This document shows positions 49,729 through 60,949 of a stretch of 64,000 nucleotides of DNA, piece by piece. The translations under genes were made by a program, and so were the position numbers. Below the pieces are notes generated by a model. The model searched no databases. It had not been told where the DNA came from and saw nothing but the letters and a program-made list of their open reading frames with translations. Position 1 is the stretch's first letter; each line of letters opens with the position of its first letter. The DNA is from Dechloromonas denitrificans (lineage in GTDB: Bacteria; Pseudomonadota; Gammaproteobacteria; Burkholderiales; Rhodocyclaceae), in NCBI RefSeq assembly GCF_001551835.1, contig NZ_LODL01000002.1, positions 62,001-126,000 on the forward strand, in the 5' to 3' direction.

Positions 49729-50622
49729 TCAAGGCGGGCTGGTCTGGAACCGGATCGACTCGACGCCCTTGGCCGACGACGGCGCACCGAGGTAGAGACA
49801 ACCCCGGCCGAACAGCGCCTGTTCCTTGTTATGGACAAAGATTTCGATCTGCTCGTCGAGGACCAGATAGGTACCGTTCGCGCTGCGGTCGACAAAGAAA
49901 AAATGGTCAAAACGGCGTTCGATCCGGCCATGCAGCCGCGAACAGCGGGCGTCGCGCAGGACGATGTCCGAATCGGGCTGCCGCCCCACGGTCAGGAAGG
50001 ATTGCCGCTCGTCAACATGCTGGGCCATGCCGCGATGGTGCAGATACAGGCAATCCGCCGTCCGCCCGATATCCGAGAGCATGCTGCGCACGGCGTGCGG
50101 ATCGCCGTCCTGCCAGGCAATCTGGCAGATGCCGAGTTGCCGCTTGCCGCAACTGAGCGGCAGGTCGAGACCACCGTCCGCCGCCAGCAGCAGGCGCGGC
50201 AACAGCTTCAGGCGGCGCGGCAGACTGAGCAGGATATGCGCCGGATCGGCCATCGCCGACAGGCTGGCGGCAGGGTTCGGCCCGTCGCCTGAGAAAAACC
50301 GGGCTTCAGCCGTCTGGTGGCCGGAGCAGACGCCAACCCGCACTGCCAGCGGCTGGCCGGCATAGCGCGGCAAGTCGGCGACCCGGTGCTGGATATCGAT
50401 GCCCGCCTGCAAGGCCTGGCCGCCATCGCTGAAGAAGGCGGTCAGGTTGCTGCCGGCTTGCCTGACCAGGCGACCACCATGATTTTCGAGAACGTGCCGG
50501 ATCCGTTTCTCGCAACGACCGAGCACATACTGGATTTCCTCCTGATTCAGGCTGCCGGCCAAACGCCCGCCGCCGCCGAGATCGACACTCAGGACGGATA
50601 AGCCATCATCGTTCATCGCCAT
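49729..50622 (-). CDS. FHA protein with degenerate cyclase-like domain
   Basis: A 297-residue cytoplasmic protein. Residues 8-170 have the outline of a class III nucleotide cyclase domain (SVLSVDLGG at the first metal site, then NHGGRLVRQAGSNLTAFF), but the second metal Asp and substrate residues are not evident, so it is probably inactive. Residues about 205-290 are an FHA phosphothreonine-binding domain (LTVGRQPDSDIVLRD, SRLHGRIERR, DRSANGTYL). GAGG precedes ATG 50622. It could connect Ser/Thr phosphorylation to the operon's proteins; the APH-like kinase fusion is the only kinase-like neighbour. Confidence 0.82.
   Translation of the reverse strand: MAMNDDGLSVLSVDLGGGGRLAGSLNQEEIQYVLGRCEKRIRHVLENHGGRLVRQAGSNLTAFFSDGGQALQAGIDIQHRVADLPRYAGQPLAVRVGVCSGHQTAEARFFSGDGPNPAASLSAMADPAHILLSLPRRLKLLPRLLLAADGGLDLPLSCGKRQLGICQIAWQDGDPHAVRSMLSDIGRTADCLYLHHRGMAQHVDERQSFLTVGRQPDSDIVLRDARCSRLHGRIERRFDHFFFVDRSANGTYLVLDEQIEIFVHNKEQALFGRGCLYLGAPSSAKGVESIRFQTSPP
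49883..49912 (+). repeat. Bipartite motif, exact core (site F)
   Basis: Core (49883-49893), then AAAGAAAAAA directly after it and AAAA at +16 to +19. Inside the FHA gene. Confidence 0.75.
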
Positions 50623-50660
50623 GCCAAACCTCATTTATTCGCTGGCAGCCATGCCGCCGG

Positions 50661-50984
50661 TCAACGCAAATCCGACTGCCTTTTCCAGCGTTCGAATTCG
50701 GCGAACGAGGCTTCCTCGACTTCGGGAATCCGCCGTTCCGGGGTCCGACGCCGCTCCCTGCCGGTGAACCAGGCGACCGCTTCATCAAGGCGCCGGTCAC
50801 CCGCCCGGCGTACCTTGAACGGGACAGGGCGAATCACTCTCCGGCGTGGGGTTTCGCAGGGTGGTGCCGGCATTTCACTGACGGGCGGCGTTTCGCTGAC
50901 CAGCGGAGGCGTTTCGGCAGGCACGCCACGCCGTCTGACTTTGCAGAGCACCCATTCACGAAACGAAATTTCCTCGATTTTCAT
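50661..50984 (-). CDS. Small Arg/Pro-rich protein, unknown
   Basis: A 107-residue protein beginning MKIEEISFREWVLCKVRRRG, with a Pro/Glu/Thr linker (ETPPLVSETPPVSEMPAPPC) and a basic region, ending in an acidic-aromatic tail (EEASFAEFERWKRQ). GAGGG lies upstream of the ATG. Not recognised. It sits between lon2 and the FHA gene, and a SETPP-type linker could be a phosphorylation target for FHA recognition, which is speculative. Confidence 0.5.
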   Translation of the reverse strand: MKIEEISFREWVLCKVRRRGVPAETPPLVSETPPVSEMPAPPCETPRRRVIRPVPFKVRRAGDRRLDEAVAWFTGRERRRTPERRIPEVEEASFAEFERWKRQSDLR

Positions 50985-51152
50985 AAGCCGTATCCCTCGT
51001 CTCGCTGCGCCGGGCAGAGACGCCAGCCTTGATCGTAGGCATCTGCCGCCTACCGGGAAATACTGAGGCTGCCTTATTTGCGCTAGCGGGATACAGGTAG
51101 TCGGCCGCGCAGGCGGCAATGCCGGCGGTCGACCATCGTTCAATGGCAATTT

Positions 51153-53561
<2,409 letters not shown>

Positions 53562-53573
53562 CGCCGCCTCCGA

Positions 53574-53975
53574 TCAACTCGGCGCCAAGACAAGGGCCAG
53601 GCAACCGTCCTCGAAGACCTGCCGGCGCAGACGATAATCGCTGCGCGGCAGCGCCACCTGGCGCTCGAAGCGGCCATAGGGAATTTCCAGGCGCTGAATG
53701 GCGGCATGCTTAAAATCGGCCGGCATCGACCGTCGACCGCAGACCATCAGGCTGTCGCCGATCAGGCTGACCTCAAGCTGCTCCGGATGAACGCCGGGCA
53801 AGGCGACCAGCAGATGCAGCTCGTCCCCCTGCGCGTACATATCGACCGCCGGCTCCCAGCACGGCAAGGCATGGACGATATCCAGCACGAAATACCGATC
53901 CCGCAGGTGCTCGGCATTCCGCAGCAGTTTCAGGGCTTCGGCCCACACCCAGAATCCGGCATCGTGATGGATCAT
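53574..53975 (-). CDS. Hsp20-like protein (copy 3, divergent)
   Basis: A 133-residue protein with an alpha-crystallin-type core (VDMYAQGDELHLLVALPGVHPEQLEVSL, then RQVALPRSDY). The C-terminal GxL strand reads DGCLALVLAP and the usual I-x-I tail is missing, so oligomerisation may be altered. ATG 53975 has GAGGGGG six bases upstream and is preferred over ATG 54002. It is the first gene of the run leading into lon2, so holdase and protease would be co-expressed. Confidence 0.8.
   Translation of the reverse strand: MIHHDAGFWVWAEALKLLRNAEHLRDRYFVLDIVHALPCWEPAVDMYAQGDELHLLVALPGVHPEQLEVSLIGDSLMVCGRRSMPADFKHAAIQRLEIPYGRFERQVALPRSDYRLRRQVFEDGCLALVLAPS
53713..53742 (-). repeat. Bipartite motif, exact core (site G)
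   Basis: Core on the minus strand (53732-53742), 15 bases, ATTT. Inside the third Hsp20-like gene. Confidence 0.7.
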
Positions 53976-54049
53976 TGACCGCCCCCTCGTGTTTTCATGC
54001 ATGGCGTAACGTAAAAACCACTGCCCCCGGCGGTCGCCCCATCGAAATA

Positions 54050-54175
54050 TCAGCGGCGCGATAGCGCCATGCCGACAACTTCAATCAAAACACCAAGACC
54101 CAGCAATAAAACGCCGGCCCAGGTGGCCGGCGCGAGAAACATCAAAAGCCCGCCGACAGCAAGGCAGGCCAGCAC
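54050..54175 (-). CDS. Possible small membrane protein
   Basis: A 41-codon frame from a GTG, reading VLACLAVGGLLMFLAPATWA and continuing hydrophobic to a short SRR tail: two likely membrane segments and a positive end. It lies between amrS and the third Hsp20 gene on the same strand. There is no clear ribosome site; the protein-like hydrophobic pattern is the only support. Confidence 0.3.
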   Translation of the reverse strand: MLACLAVGGLLMFLAPATWAGVLLLGLGVLIEVVGMALSRR

Positions 54176-54223
54176 AAGAAAATGCCGGATGCCGGATGCC
54201 GGTTAGCCTGGCCGGCCGCTGCT

Positions 54224-55321
54224 TCATGACTGCAGCCGCATGTAAACCGGTATCCGCTTCTGCCCGAACGGCCGGCCGAATTTTCCGAAAACCCCGGCAA
54301 TGCTCGCTCCGCAATTCGGGCAATTCCCCTGAGGAGTCAATTCATAGCTCAGGATCTCGTACCAGTCGCGAACAACCAGTGCCTGCCGGCAACTCGGGCA
54401 ACGGGTGGTTTCCCCCTCCTGATCGTGGACATTGCCGGTATAGACATAGAGCAGCCCCTCGCCGAGCGCGATGCGGCGCGCCATGCTCAGTGTCGCTGGC
54501 GGCGTCGGTGGCACATCGATCATCTTCCAGTCGGGATGAAAGGCGGTGAAATGTAGCGGCACCTCTACCCCCAGCTCGGTCGCCACCCATTTCGCCAAGG
54601 CAGCAATTTCGCCCGCCGAGTCGTTATGGCCGGGAATCAGCAAGGTGGTTATTTCCAGCCAGCAAGTCGTTTCGTGACGAATGTAGCGGAGGGTATCGAG
54701 CACCGGTTGCAGATGGCCGCTGCAAAATTTGAAATAGAAATCCTCGCTAAAGGCCTTCAAATCGACATTGGCCGCATCCATCCGGGCAAAGAACTCGCGC
54801 CGCGGCGCAGCATGGATATAACCTGCGGTCACCGCCACCGTCTTCAGGCCCCGGTCATGGCAGGCATCTGCGGTATCCAGCGCATATTCGAGAAAGACCA
54901 CCGGATCGTTGTAGGTAAAGGCAACGCTATGACAGCCATGCCGGCGGGCCGCCCGGGCAATGGCCTCCGGCGAAGCCTGATCCATCAGCCGGTCCGTGTC
55001 GCGCGATTTGGAAATATCCCAGTTCTGGCAGCACTTGCAGGCCAGATTGCAGCCGGCCGTACCAAAGGAAAAGACACTGGAGCCCGGATAAAAATGGTTG
55101 AGCGGCTTCTTTTCGATGGGGTCGATACAAAACCCCGAGGAGCGTCCATAGGTGGTCAACACCATCCGGTCATCGACCCGCGCGCGGACGAAGCACGCCC
55201 CGCGCTGGCCTTCATGCAGCTTGCAGTCACGCGGGCACAGATCGCACTGCAGTCCCCCGTCTTCCAGCATGTGCCAGTAGCGCGCGGGGTAATGCTGATC
55301 AGCTTCGATCATCTGAGCCAT
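54224..55321 (-). CDS. amrS: AmmeMemoRadiSam system radical SAM enzyme
   Basis: A 365-residue radical SAM protein. The iron-sulfur cluster motif is Cys91-x3-Cys95-x2-Cys98 (CNLACKCC). An N-terminal Cys cluster (CDLCPRDCKL) and C-terminal zinc-ribbon (CPSC...CPNC) frame it. This matches the AmrS/PflA-like family, usually found with AmmeMemo (MEMO1 and AMMECR1) genes; these partners are not next to it here. The modified substrate is unknown. ATG 55321 is used; ATG 55312 is also possible. Confidence 0.85.
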   Translation of the reverse strand: MAQMIEADQHYPARYWHMLEDGGLQCDLCPRDCKLHEGQRGACFVRARVDDRMVLTTYGRSSGFCIDPIEKKPLNHFYPGSSVFSFGTAGCNLACKCCQNWDISKSRDTDRLMDQASPEAIARAARRHGCHSVAFTYNDPVVFLEYALDTADACHDRGLKTVAVTAGYIHAAPRREFFARMDAANVDLKAFSEDFYFKFCSGHLQPVLDTLRYIRHETTCWLEITTLLIPGHNDSAGEIAALAKWVATELGVEVPLHFTAFHPDWKMIDVPPTPPATLSMARRIALGEGLLYVYTGNVHDQEGETTRCPSCRQALVVRDWYEILSYELTPQGNCPNCGASIAGVFGKFGRPFGQKRIPVYMRLQS

Positions 55322-55870
55322 ATCCGGGAACCATTTCTTTGCCAGCCAGCGGATTGATCGGGAAGTTCCTTGAAACACCCTTCATCGCCCGGCTCGCCCA
55401 GCCAGAGATGGCAACTGCGAAAACTCCGGATAAATAGACATCCCCCCGCTACTTCTTCGTAATAGCAGAGGGCGCTCATTGAGCGGAGTGAGGCAACGGT
55501 AGGGCACGCAGGGTGTTTGCCGAAACAGTATCCTGCGCAGCCCAAGAGGCCATATACCGGAAAAAGATGGTTTTACTACCCAAAAACAAATACAGCCAAG
55601 GCATGGCAAGGTGAAGAGACAGATCGACGAAAAAGGCACGCCGGAACACCCCTGCCCGCCTCTCGGCATCAGGTATTCCCAGTACATATTCCAAAGTATT
55701 GCTGGCACAAGAGGACTTGAATAACCTGAATACGCTTGCTCTGGTGGGCCTTGCTCAGCAGCTGTCTTTCGGAAGAGCAAGGTTCGAAGCTGATTTCAGA
55801 TAAGAAAGTCCATTCCTTACACCTCATCGGTATCGGGCATGGACGCCCAAGGGGAACTCAGGGGGAAAAA
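55322..55870. other. Intergenic region of lower GC, no gene seen
   Basis: 549 bases between divergent amrS and the PEP-CTERM gene. Open frames on both strands here (for example 55382-55780 minus) have no ribosome site and unlikely composition. A palindrome CGCTCATTGAGCG lies near 55466-55478. GC is clearly lower than in the flanking operon, marking the left side of a possible acquired patch. Confidence 0.45.
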
Positions 55871-56740
55871 ATGTCGAAACAACAATCCATCGTCAATGCC
55901 TTGGCGATCTGCATCTTGTGCCTCGCCTCGTCGGTCAAGGCCATGCCGGTGGTAACCTCAAGCAGCACGACAATCACATTCGATCCAGGCTTTGCAGTTG
56001 CTGGAGCCCCAGACGTAGTAGGGCCGATTCCGATTCCTGCCGCCTTTCCGAACTATCAGTATCAAGGCAAAGTTTTCAATGATGCCGCCTCTGGGGCAAT
56101 CAGTACGGCAACAGCCGGTATCAGCACACTCACTCGCCCCGATATTTTTGGCGCGATTTTCCCCAATGGGACAGGTGTCGGTCAGACAGCACCAGCTGGC
56201 GCCGGATTAAATCCGGCAAGGCTGAGAATCGACTTCAACGTCGTGTTCAGCATCAACGGAGCCCCCTTCGGTCCACCGTTGTTTGATCAGTTTTACTTCC
56301 CCCTGGCCGGCAATGTCGGTGGCAATCCAGGCGATTTCGTCTCATTCGTGCTGGATGCCAAATTCACCGATACGGCGGGCACAGCCTTCCACGATCTGAC
56401 CTGTGGATTTATTCTGGCGCAGCCGGGGAACTTCGAGAATCGCGATTGCAAGGGTAAATTTCCGATCTTCGACCCATTGGGCGGCGCAGCTTTCCTTCCT
56501 GTCGGCGATATCGTCACGCTAAACGGCTTTATCGAGTTTAAGGCCAAGGACGATGGACTTGGTACATCATCAATCTATTTTGTCGGCCCAAGCGGGATCA
56601 ATCCCCCTCCGGAGTTTTTCACCCCGGAACCCCCTATGCTTTTGCTGGTGGCTCTAGGGTTTTTGGCCATGCCGTTAAAGCGTATCGCCAGAAAAAAAGC
56701 CCCTACCCAGAGCCTTATCGAGCCTTCAAAGGCTTCTTGA
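55871..56740 (+). CDS. PEP-CTERM sorting-signal protein
   Basis: A 289-residue exported protein. The signal peptide is MSKQQSIVNALAICILCLAS, ending VKA-M. The C-terminus carries a Pro-Glu-Pro motif (FFTPEPP), a hydrophobic helix (MLLLVALGFLAM) and a basic stretch (KRIARKK), the pattern recognised by exosortase. The central part is beta-rich with no known enzyme motif. GGGGG precedes the ATG. No exosortase or exopolysaccharide gene is in the window, so sorting machinery must lie elsewhere. It likely ends up at the surface or in the matrix. Confidence 0.8.
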   Translation: MSKQQSIVNALAICILCLASSVKAMPVVTSSSTTITFDPGFAVAGAPDVVGPIPIPAAFPNYQYQGKVFNDAASGAISTATAGISTLTRPDIFGAIFPNGTGVGQTAPAGAGLNPARLRIDFNVVFSINGAPFGPPLFDQFYFPLAGNVGGNPGDFVSFVLDAKFTDTAGTAFHDLTCGFILAQPGNFENRDCKGKFPIFDPLGGAAFLPVGDIVTLNGFIEFKAKDDGLGTSSIYFVGPSGINPPPEFFTPEPPMLLLVALGFLAMPLKRIARKKAPTQSLIEPSKAS

Positions 56741-56745
56741 TAAGG
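56713..56745 (+). terminator. Hairpin overlapping the end of the PEP-CTERM gene
   Basis: CCTTATC-G-AGCCTT-CAA-AGGCT-TCT-TGATAAGG: a long, nearly continuous stem beginning inside the last codons and ending just past the stop. AAATAAT follows. A terminator is likely, although no long T-run follows. Confidence 0.55.
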
Positions 56746-56973
56746 AAATAATCCGGCTCAAACTAAAGATCAGGGTTCAGCTGTAACAAGGCGGTAATGC
56801 GGGACAAATAATATTTCGGCGCTTTCATAACTACTAGAGGATGAGACAAGTGACTGATTCGACGACAAACAACTTTCTGAGCACCAGTGCAGCGTATCTC
56901 GGTTTGGGCATGGCGGTGAAGAGCTGAACGGCTTCGGCCGGATATTGCCTAACACGCGCCAGCACCAACGCCT

Positions 56974-58146
56974 TTAGTACCAGGAGGAGATCATCCGTTT
57001 CCCGAAATGAACGAATGGCTGCTCGATAAGCCTGTAGGTGAATTCAGCAAGCAGTCGGGTAACGACGACTGTGATCAATAGAAACGAGATTTCGTAAGCA
57101 ATCGATGCCACGCCCTCTTTGGCGAATGGCCAGATACTGTGCAGAAAAGTGTTGCTGTATCCAAGCACTGCAAAATGCAGGATGTAGGCGCTGAAACTGA
57201 CTTTCCCTAGCCCGGTGATGGCCGAATTGATGGCATACCCAGTCGGCTTGAGGATAAGAACAAGCGCCCAGGGCACAAAGCACATTGACAGCAGCAGATG
57301 GGTCGGCGGCAGCCCCGAAGTAACGTCGAAAAACTTCCTCACCCCATAGAACGAAATCACTAAAAACGTCAGCAGCATGGCTGCTGAAGCCTGATTCCCG
57401 GTGATTTGGCTATCAACAATGCGCTGGCTGATCCCGGGATGCTTGATCAGGTGATAAAGCAAAAAGCCCAACGAGAATATGATCAGGTGATTCGGCGGCC
57501 AGAAATACAGAAAGTTGGCGCGTGCCTCCTGGGCGATTTCCGGGTAAAGCACTTGGCCGTAATGGGAACAGGCGATCAAGACGAGAAGCGATATCCCGAA
57601 AAACACCAGCGACCGGCGCAGATTGGTGACCAATAGCGCGAGCAGCGGGAAGATGAAGTAGAAGCAAAACTCGACGCCGATGCTCCACCCGCCCGGCACG
57701 GGCGTCCAGCCAGGCACAGTGGGGATCCAATAAGGACTCCACGCATTGTAGAAAAACAGACTGGCGAACAGGAGTTCAAAGCTGAATTCACCGGGTGCCA
57801 CGTTGTAGGCAAACCAGTAAATCAGTATCGCGCTGTAGTAGAAAGGTGCGATTCTGAAAAAGCGACGGATCAGGAACTTGGCACAGCGCTCGCCGAACGG
57901 CCCTGTGCTGCGGTGCCAGGACATCAGCAAGGTGACCGCCGATGCAATGAAGAACAGTTGCACGCCGTAAAAGCCAAGAGACAACAGGCGCTTTACCGGC
58001 CACACCAGTTCGCTGACATAACCCACGGAATGCACGGCGATAACGAGCAAAATCGCGTAGCCACGCAGCGCATCGATAACCTGGAGATGATCCTGTTTAT
58101 CGAAGCCGGCGGTGATGCCGAGGGGCAACTTTTCCAATGCTGTCAT
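56974..58146 (-). CDS. Membrane acyltransferase (acyltransferase 3 family)
   Basis: A 390-residue protein with about ten membrane helices. The N-terminus LQVIDALRGYAILLVIAVHSVGY is the OafA/YrhL-type signature: ALRG motif and His in AVHS. Such enzymes O-acetylate cell-surface sugars, lipopolysaccharide O-antigen, peptidoglycan or exopolysaccharide. Target cannot be told here. It lies alone between the PEP-CTERM region and tRNA-Ser, in a less GC-rich patch, so it may have been acquired. Confidence 0.88.
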   Translation of the reverse strand: MTALEKLPLGITAGFDKQDHLQVIDALRGYAILLVIAVHSVGYVSELVWPVKRLLSLGFYGVQLFFIASAVTLLMSWHRSTGPFGERCAKFLIRRFFRIAPFYYSAILIYWFAYNVAPGEFSFELLFASLFFYNAWSPYWIPTVPGWTPVPGGWSIGVEFCFYFIFPLLALLVTNLRRSLVFFGISLLVLIACSHYGQVLYPEIAQEARANFLYFWPPNHLIIFSLGFLLYHLIKHPGISQRIVDSQITGNQASAAMLLTFLVISFYGVRKFFDVTSGLPPTHLLLSMCFVPWALVLILKPTGYAINSAITGLGKVSFSAYILHFAVLGYSNTFLHSIWPFAKEGVASIAYEISFLLITVVVTRLLAEFTYRLIEQPFVHFGKRMISSWY

Positions 58147-58204
58147 CTTGGGCGATAAAGACTTCAGTTAGCTTTTGATTTGACAGCATCGTAACGCACA
58201 AAAA

Positions 58205-58235
58205 GAAAAAGCCCCTGATCAACAGGGGCTTTCTC
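58205..58235 (-). terminator. Intrinsic terminator after tRNA-Ser
   Basis: On the minus strand AGCCCCTG-TTGAT-CAGGGGCT followed by TTTTCTTTTT. It ends the tRNA-Ser transcript, about 60 bases before the acyltransferase gene. Confidence 0.88.
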
Positions 58236-58244
58236 TTTATAACC

Positions 58245-58335
<91 letters not shown>

Positions 58336-58370
58336 GGAAGGCGCGCATTATAGCAAGCGGATCGGAATAG

Positions 58371-58637
58371 TCAAACAAACTTCCGCATTAGAGCCAGGCC
58401 AATCCACAGGCAGAACAACACTACAAAACAACATATGCCAATCGTTTTTTCACCGGCCGCTTTGGGCAGCAGATGGGCAACAACTCGGCGAGGAGCGTGG
58501 GTAATCAGGGCGAATAGCTGATAAATCGGATTTGCCTGCCTTTTAGGGCCGGCCAGTAGCGCCAGCATGCCCTGCCCGATCAGGCAAAGTCCAAGCATTT
58601 CGATGATTGCGCGGAGCGCCGCGATCAGGAACAACAT
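58371..58637 (-). CDS. Small membrane protein, conserved hypothetical type
   Basis: An 88-residue protein with two clear membrane segments (residues about 1-29, and the C-terminal KTIGICCFVVLFCLWIGLAL) separated by a basic loop (HAPRRVVAHLLPKAAGEK). No family name comes to mind. It ends the symporter operon, 12 bases after the DUF4212 gene, and could be an accessory subunit. The ribosome site is weak. Confidence 0.6.
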   Translation of the reverse strand: MLFLIAALRAIIEMLGLCLIGQGMLALLAGPKRQANPIYQLFALITHAPRRVVAHLLPKAAGEKTIGICCFVVLFCLWIGLALMRKFV

Positions 58638-58649
58638 TGCAACCTAGGC

Positions 58650-58901
58650 TTACTTGTCTTCGATGCCGTATTTGGCATCCAGTTTGCGCATGCGGCGGTT
58701 GTAGTACCAGATGATGGCCAGATAGATCAGCAGCAGGCCCTGGGCATCCATGTAGAAGCCGAGCGGGAAATCGAGGAAAGTTAAGTCGTTGAGTTCGCGG
58801 GCAAACCAGTTCATTACGAAGGTCAGCGCGATCCAGAGCAGCAACAAGGCGAGGGTCAGACGTTTGGTCTGGCGCCAATAGGCATCGCTGCTCGGTCTCA
58901 C
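58650..58901 (-). CDS. Sodium/substrate symporter small subunit (DUF4212)
   Basis: An 83-residue protein with two membrane helices (LTLALLLLWIALTFVMNWFA and GLLLIYLAIIWYYNRR) and the central FLDFPLGFYMDAQG motif typical of DUF4212. The start is a GTG overlapping the symporter stop (GTGA), so it is translated with it. The family is always found beside a large solute:sodium symporter subunit, as here. Confidence 0.88.
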   Translation of the reverse strand: MRPSSDAYWRQTKRLTLALLLLWIALTFVMNWFARELNDLTFLDFPLGFYMDAQGLLLIYLAIIWYYNRRMRKLDAKYGIEDK

Positions 58902-60940
58902 GCCCTGCCCTCCCTGTCGCTGCTGCAGCGGATTCCCTGCAGAAAGCTGGTAGCCTGTGGATCGGGTTTGGTGAACAGGCTGACGACGACAATCGTCAAG
59001 AATCCTGCCAGCACGCCAAAGAGCCCGGCCGATGTCGAGTGGACATGGAACCACGGCACCATGTTGAAGCCGCTGATGCCCAGCCAGGGGATGCTGTCGA
59101 ACTCGACACGCAGGATGTAATAGATGGAAAGCAGCGAGCCGACCAGCATGCCTGAGAGGGCGCCGGCCCGCGTTGCACGGTTCCAGAAAATACCGAGGAC
59201 CAGTGCCGGAAAGAAGGCAGAACCGGCAATCGAGAAGGCCCAGGCCACCATCGAGAGGATGGTGCCCGGCTTTTGTGCGGCAACCGTGGCGGCCAGTACG
59301 GCAACCACCAAGAGCAGCGACTTGGAGATGACGAGGCGTAACTGGGTCGAGGCATCGGGGCGGACGATGCGGTAATAGACGTCGTGCGACAGCGCCGTGG
59401 TAATGGTCAGCAACAGGCCATCGGCCGTCGACAATGCGGCGGCCAGCCCGCCTGCCGCCACCAATCCGGACACCACGTAGGGCATGCCGGCGATTTCCGG
59501 GGTGGCAAGGACGATCACGTCGGGATTCATCGACAGCTCGGCAATTTGCAGGATGCCATCGCCGTTGATGTCCTCGATACTGACCAGGCCGACCTTGGCC
59601 CACGCCGCAACCCAGCCGGGCAACTTGGCGATGGGAATTTCAACGAGGTGCGACAGCACCTCGTACTTGGCAAAGACGGCATAGGCCGGTGCCGTGATGT
59701 AGAGCAGCAGGATGAAGAGCAGCGACCAGAAGACTGAGTCGCGGGCCTGACTGACCGTCGGCGTGGTGTAGTAGCGGGTCAGCACATGCGGCAAGGCGGC
59801 GGTACCGACCGTTAGACAGAAAATGAGGGCAAGGAAATTGATGCGCTGTATCAGTTGCTGCTCGGCATCATCGCCGGGAAAGGCTTCGGCGTGATGAATG
59901 GGCGGCTTGCTGCGGTCGACCGCCGAAAACATCGCACTTTCCCAGCGCGCCTTGGCCTGTTCCGGATCATGCGGCATATCGCGACGCTGCTTTTCAAGCG
60001 CGACGATGTCTTTCATCTGCGTATCGCTGTTCTTCATTTCATTGATGCGCTGCGACAGTTGTTCGCGTTCGTGGCTCAGCGAATGCGGCAACTGCATGAT
60101 TTTCTGGGCGTAGAGATCAGCCCGTTCCCGGTAAAGCTTGCGCACCTCGATTTCGGCCGGCGTATCGAACAGGCGCTCTTCGAGTCGCCCGACTTCCTGC
60201 AGCACCTTGCCGTAAACCAGTTGCGGCACCGGGTTGCCGGTGACGTTGTAGGAGAGGATGGCGACCGGCGTAATGTAGGCGATGATCAGGATCACGTATT
60301 GCGCGACCTGCGTCCAGGTTACGGCTCGCATGCCGCCGAGGAAGGAGCAGACGAGGATGCCGGCCAGGCCGACGAAGACGCCGATCTCGAATTGCAGGCT
60401 AACGAAGCGGCTGGTGATGACACCAACACCGTAGATCTGGGCGACGACATAAACGAAGGAAGCGAGAATCGCCGCCGCCACGGCGACCAGTCGGATGGCG
60501 TTGCCGCCGTAGCGGGCGCCAAGAAAGTCCGGGATGGTGTATTCGCCGAAGCGGCGCAGATAAGGCGCCAGCAGCAAGGCGACCAGCACGAAGCCGCCGG
60601 TCCAGCCGATCACGTAGGCCAATCCCTGATGGCCGGAGAGGTAGAGCGTGCCCGCCAGACCGATGAAGGAGGCGGCGCTCATCCAGTCGGCGCCGGTCGC
60701 CATGCCGTTGAAGAAGGCGGGAACGCTGCGGCCGGCAACGTAGTACTCGGAGACATCCGAGGTCCGGCTCATGATGCCGATCACCGCGTACATCGAGATG
60801 GTGAAGAAGAGGAAGGCGTAACCGATCCAGCGTGGCGGCATGCCGTGCTGCTCGAGCACGGCAAGCGCCCCGATAAACAGCAGGAAACTAGCTGTGTAGT
60901 AGAGGTAGTAACGTTGCAGTTTGGTCAGGGAACCGAACAT
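58898..60940 (-). CDS. Solute:sodium symporter (VC_2705/ActP-like)
   Basis: A 680-residue membrane transporter of the SSS family, probably for acetate or another short organic acid. Sodium-symporter signatures are seen (SEYYVAGRSVPAFFNGMATG near the start; GLAAALSTADGLLLTITTALS in the second half). A hydrophilic insert of about 110 residues (about 240-350) is coiled-coil-like and rich in charged residues. Near residue 455 the loop DINGDGILQIAE is an EF-hand-like calcium site. It is followed by DUF4212 and preceded by the DnaQ-like and DUF294 genes, a conserved regulatory cluster. Confidence 0.9.
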   Translation of the reverse strand: MFGSLTKLQRYYLYYTASFLLFIGALAVLEQHGMPPRWIGYAFLFFTISMYAVIGIMSRTSDVSEYYVAGRSVPAFFNGMATGADWMSAASFIGLAGTLYLSGHQGLAYVIGWTGGFVLVALLLAPYLRRFGEYTIPDFLGARYGGNAIRLVAVAAAILASFVYVVAQIYGVGVITSRFVSLQFEIGVFVGLAGILVCSFLGGMRAVTWTQVAQYVILIIAYITPVAILSYNVTGNPVPQLVYGKVLQEVGRLEERLFDTPAEIEVRKLYRERADLYAQKIMQLPHSLSHEREQLSQRINEMKNSDTQMKDIVALEKQRRDMPHDPEQAKARWESAMFSAVDRSKPPIHHAEAFPGDDAEQQLIQRINFLALIFCLTVGTAALPHVLTRYYTTPTVSQARDSVFWSLLFILLLYITAPAYAVFAKYEVLSHLVEIPIAKLPGWVAAWAKVGLVSIEDINGDGILQIAELSMNPDVIVLATPEIAGMPYVVSGLVAAGGLAAALSTADGLLLTITTALSHDVYYRIVRPDASTQLRLVISKSLLLVVAVLAATVAAQKPGTILSMVAWAFSIAGSAFFPALVLGIFWNRATRAGALSGMLVGSLLSIYYILRVEFDSIPWLGISGFNMVPWFHVHSTSAGLFGVLAGFLTIVVVSLFTKPDPQATSFLQGIRCSSDREGRA
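59910..59939 (+). repeat. Bipartite motif, exact core (site H)
   Basis: Core (59910-59920), AAAA at +6 to +9, ACTT at +16 to +19. Inside the symporter gene. Confidence 0.65.
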
Positions 60941-60949
60941 GCGGCGTGC

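Noticed and set aside
55382-55780. Open frame of 132 codons on the minus strand
   Set aside because: It has no ribosome site, many Cys/Trp/Pro residues without pattern, and no operon context; judged to be a chance frame.
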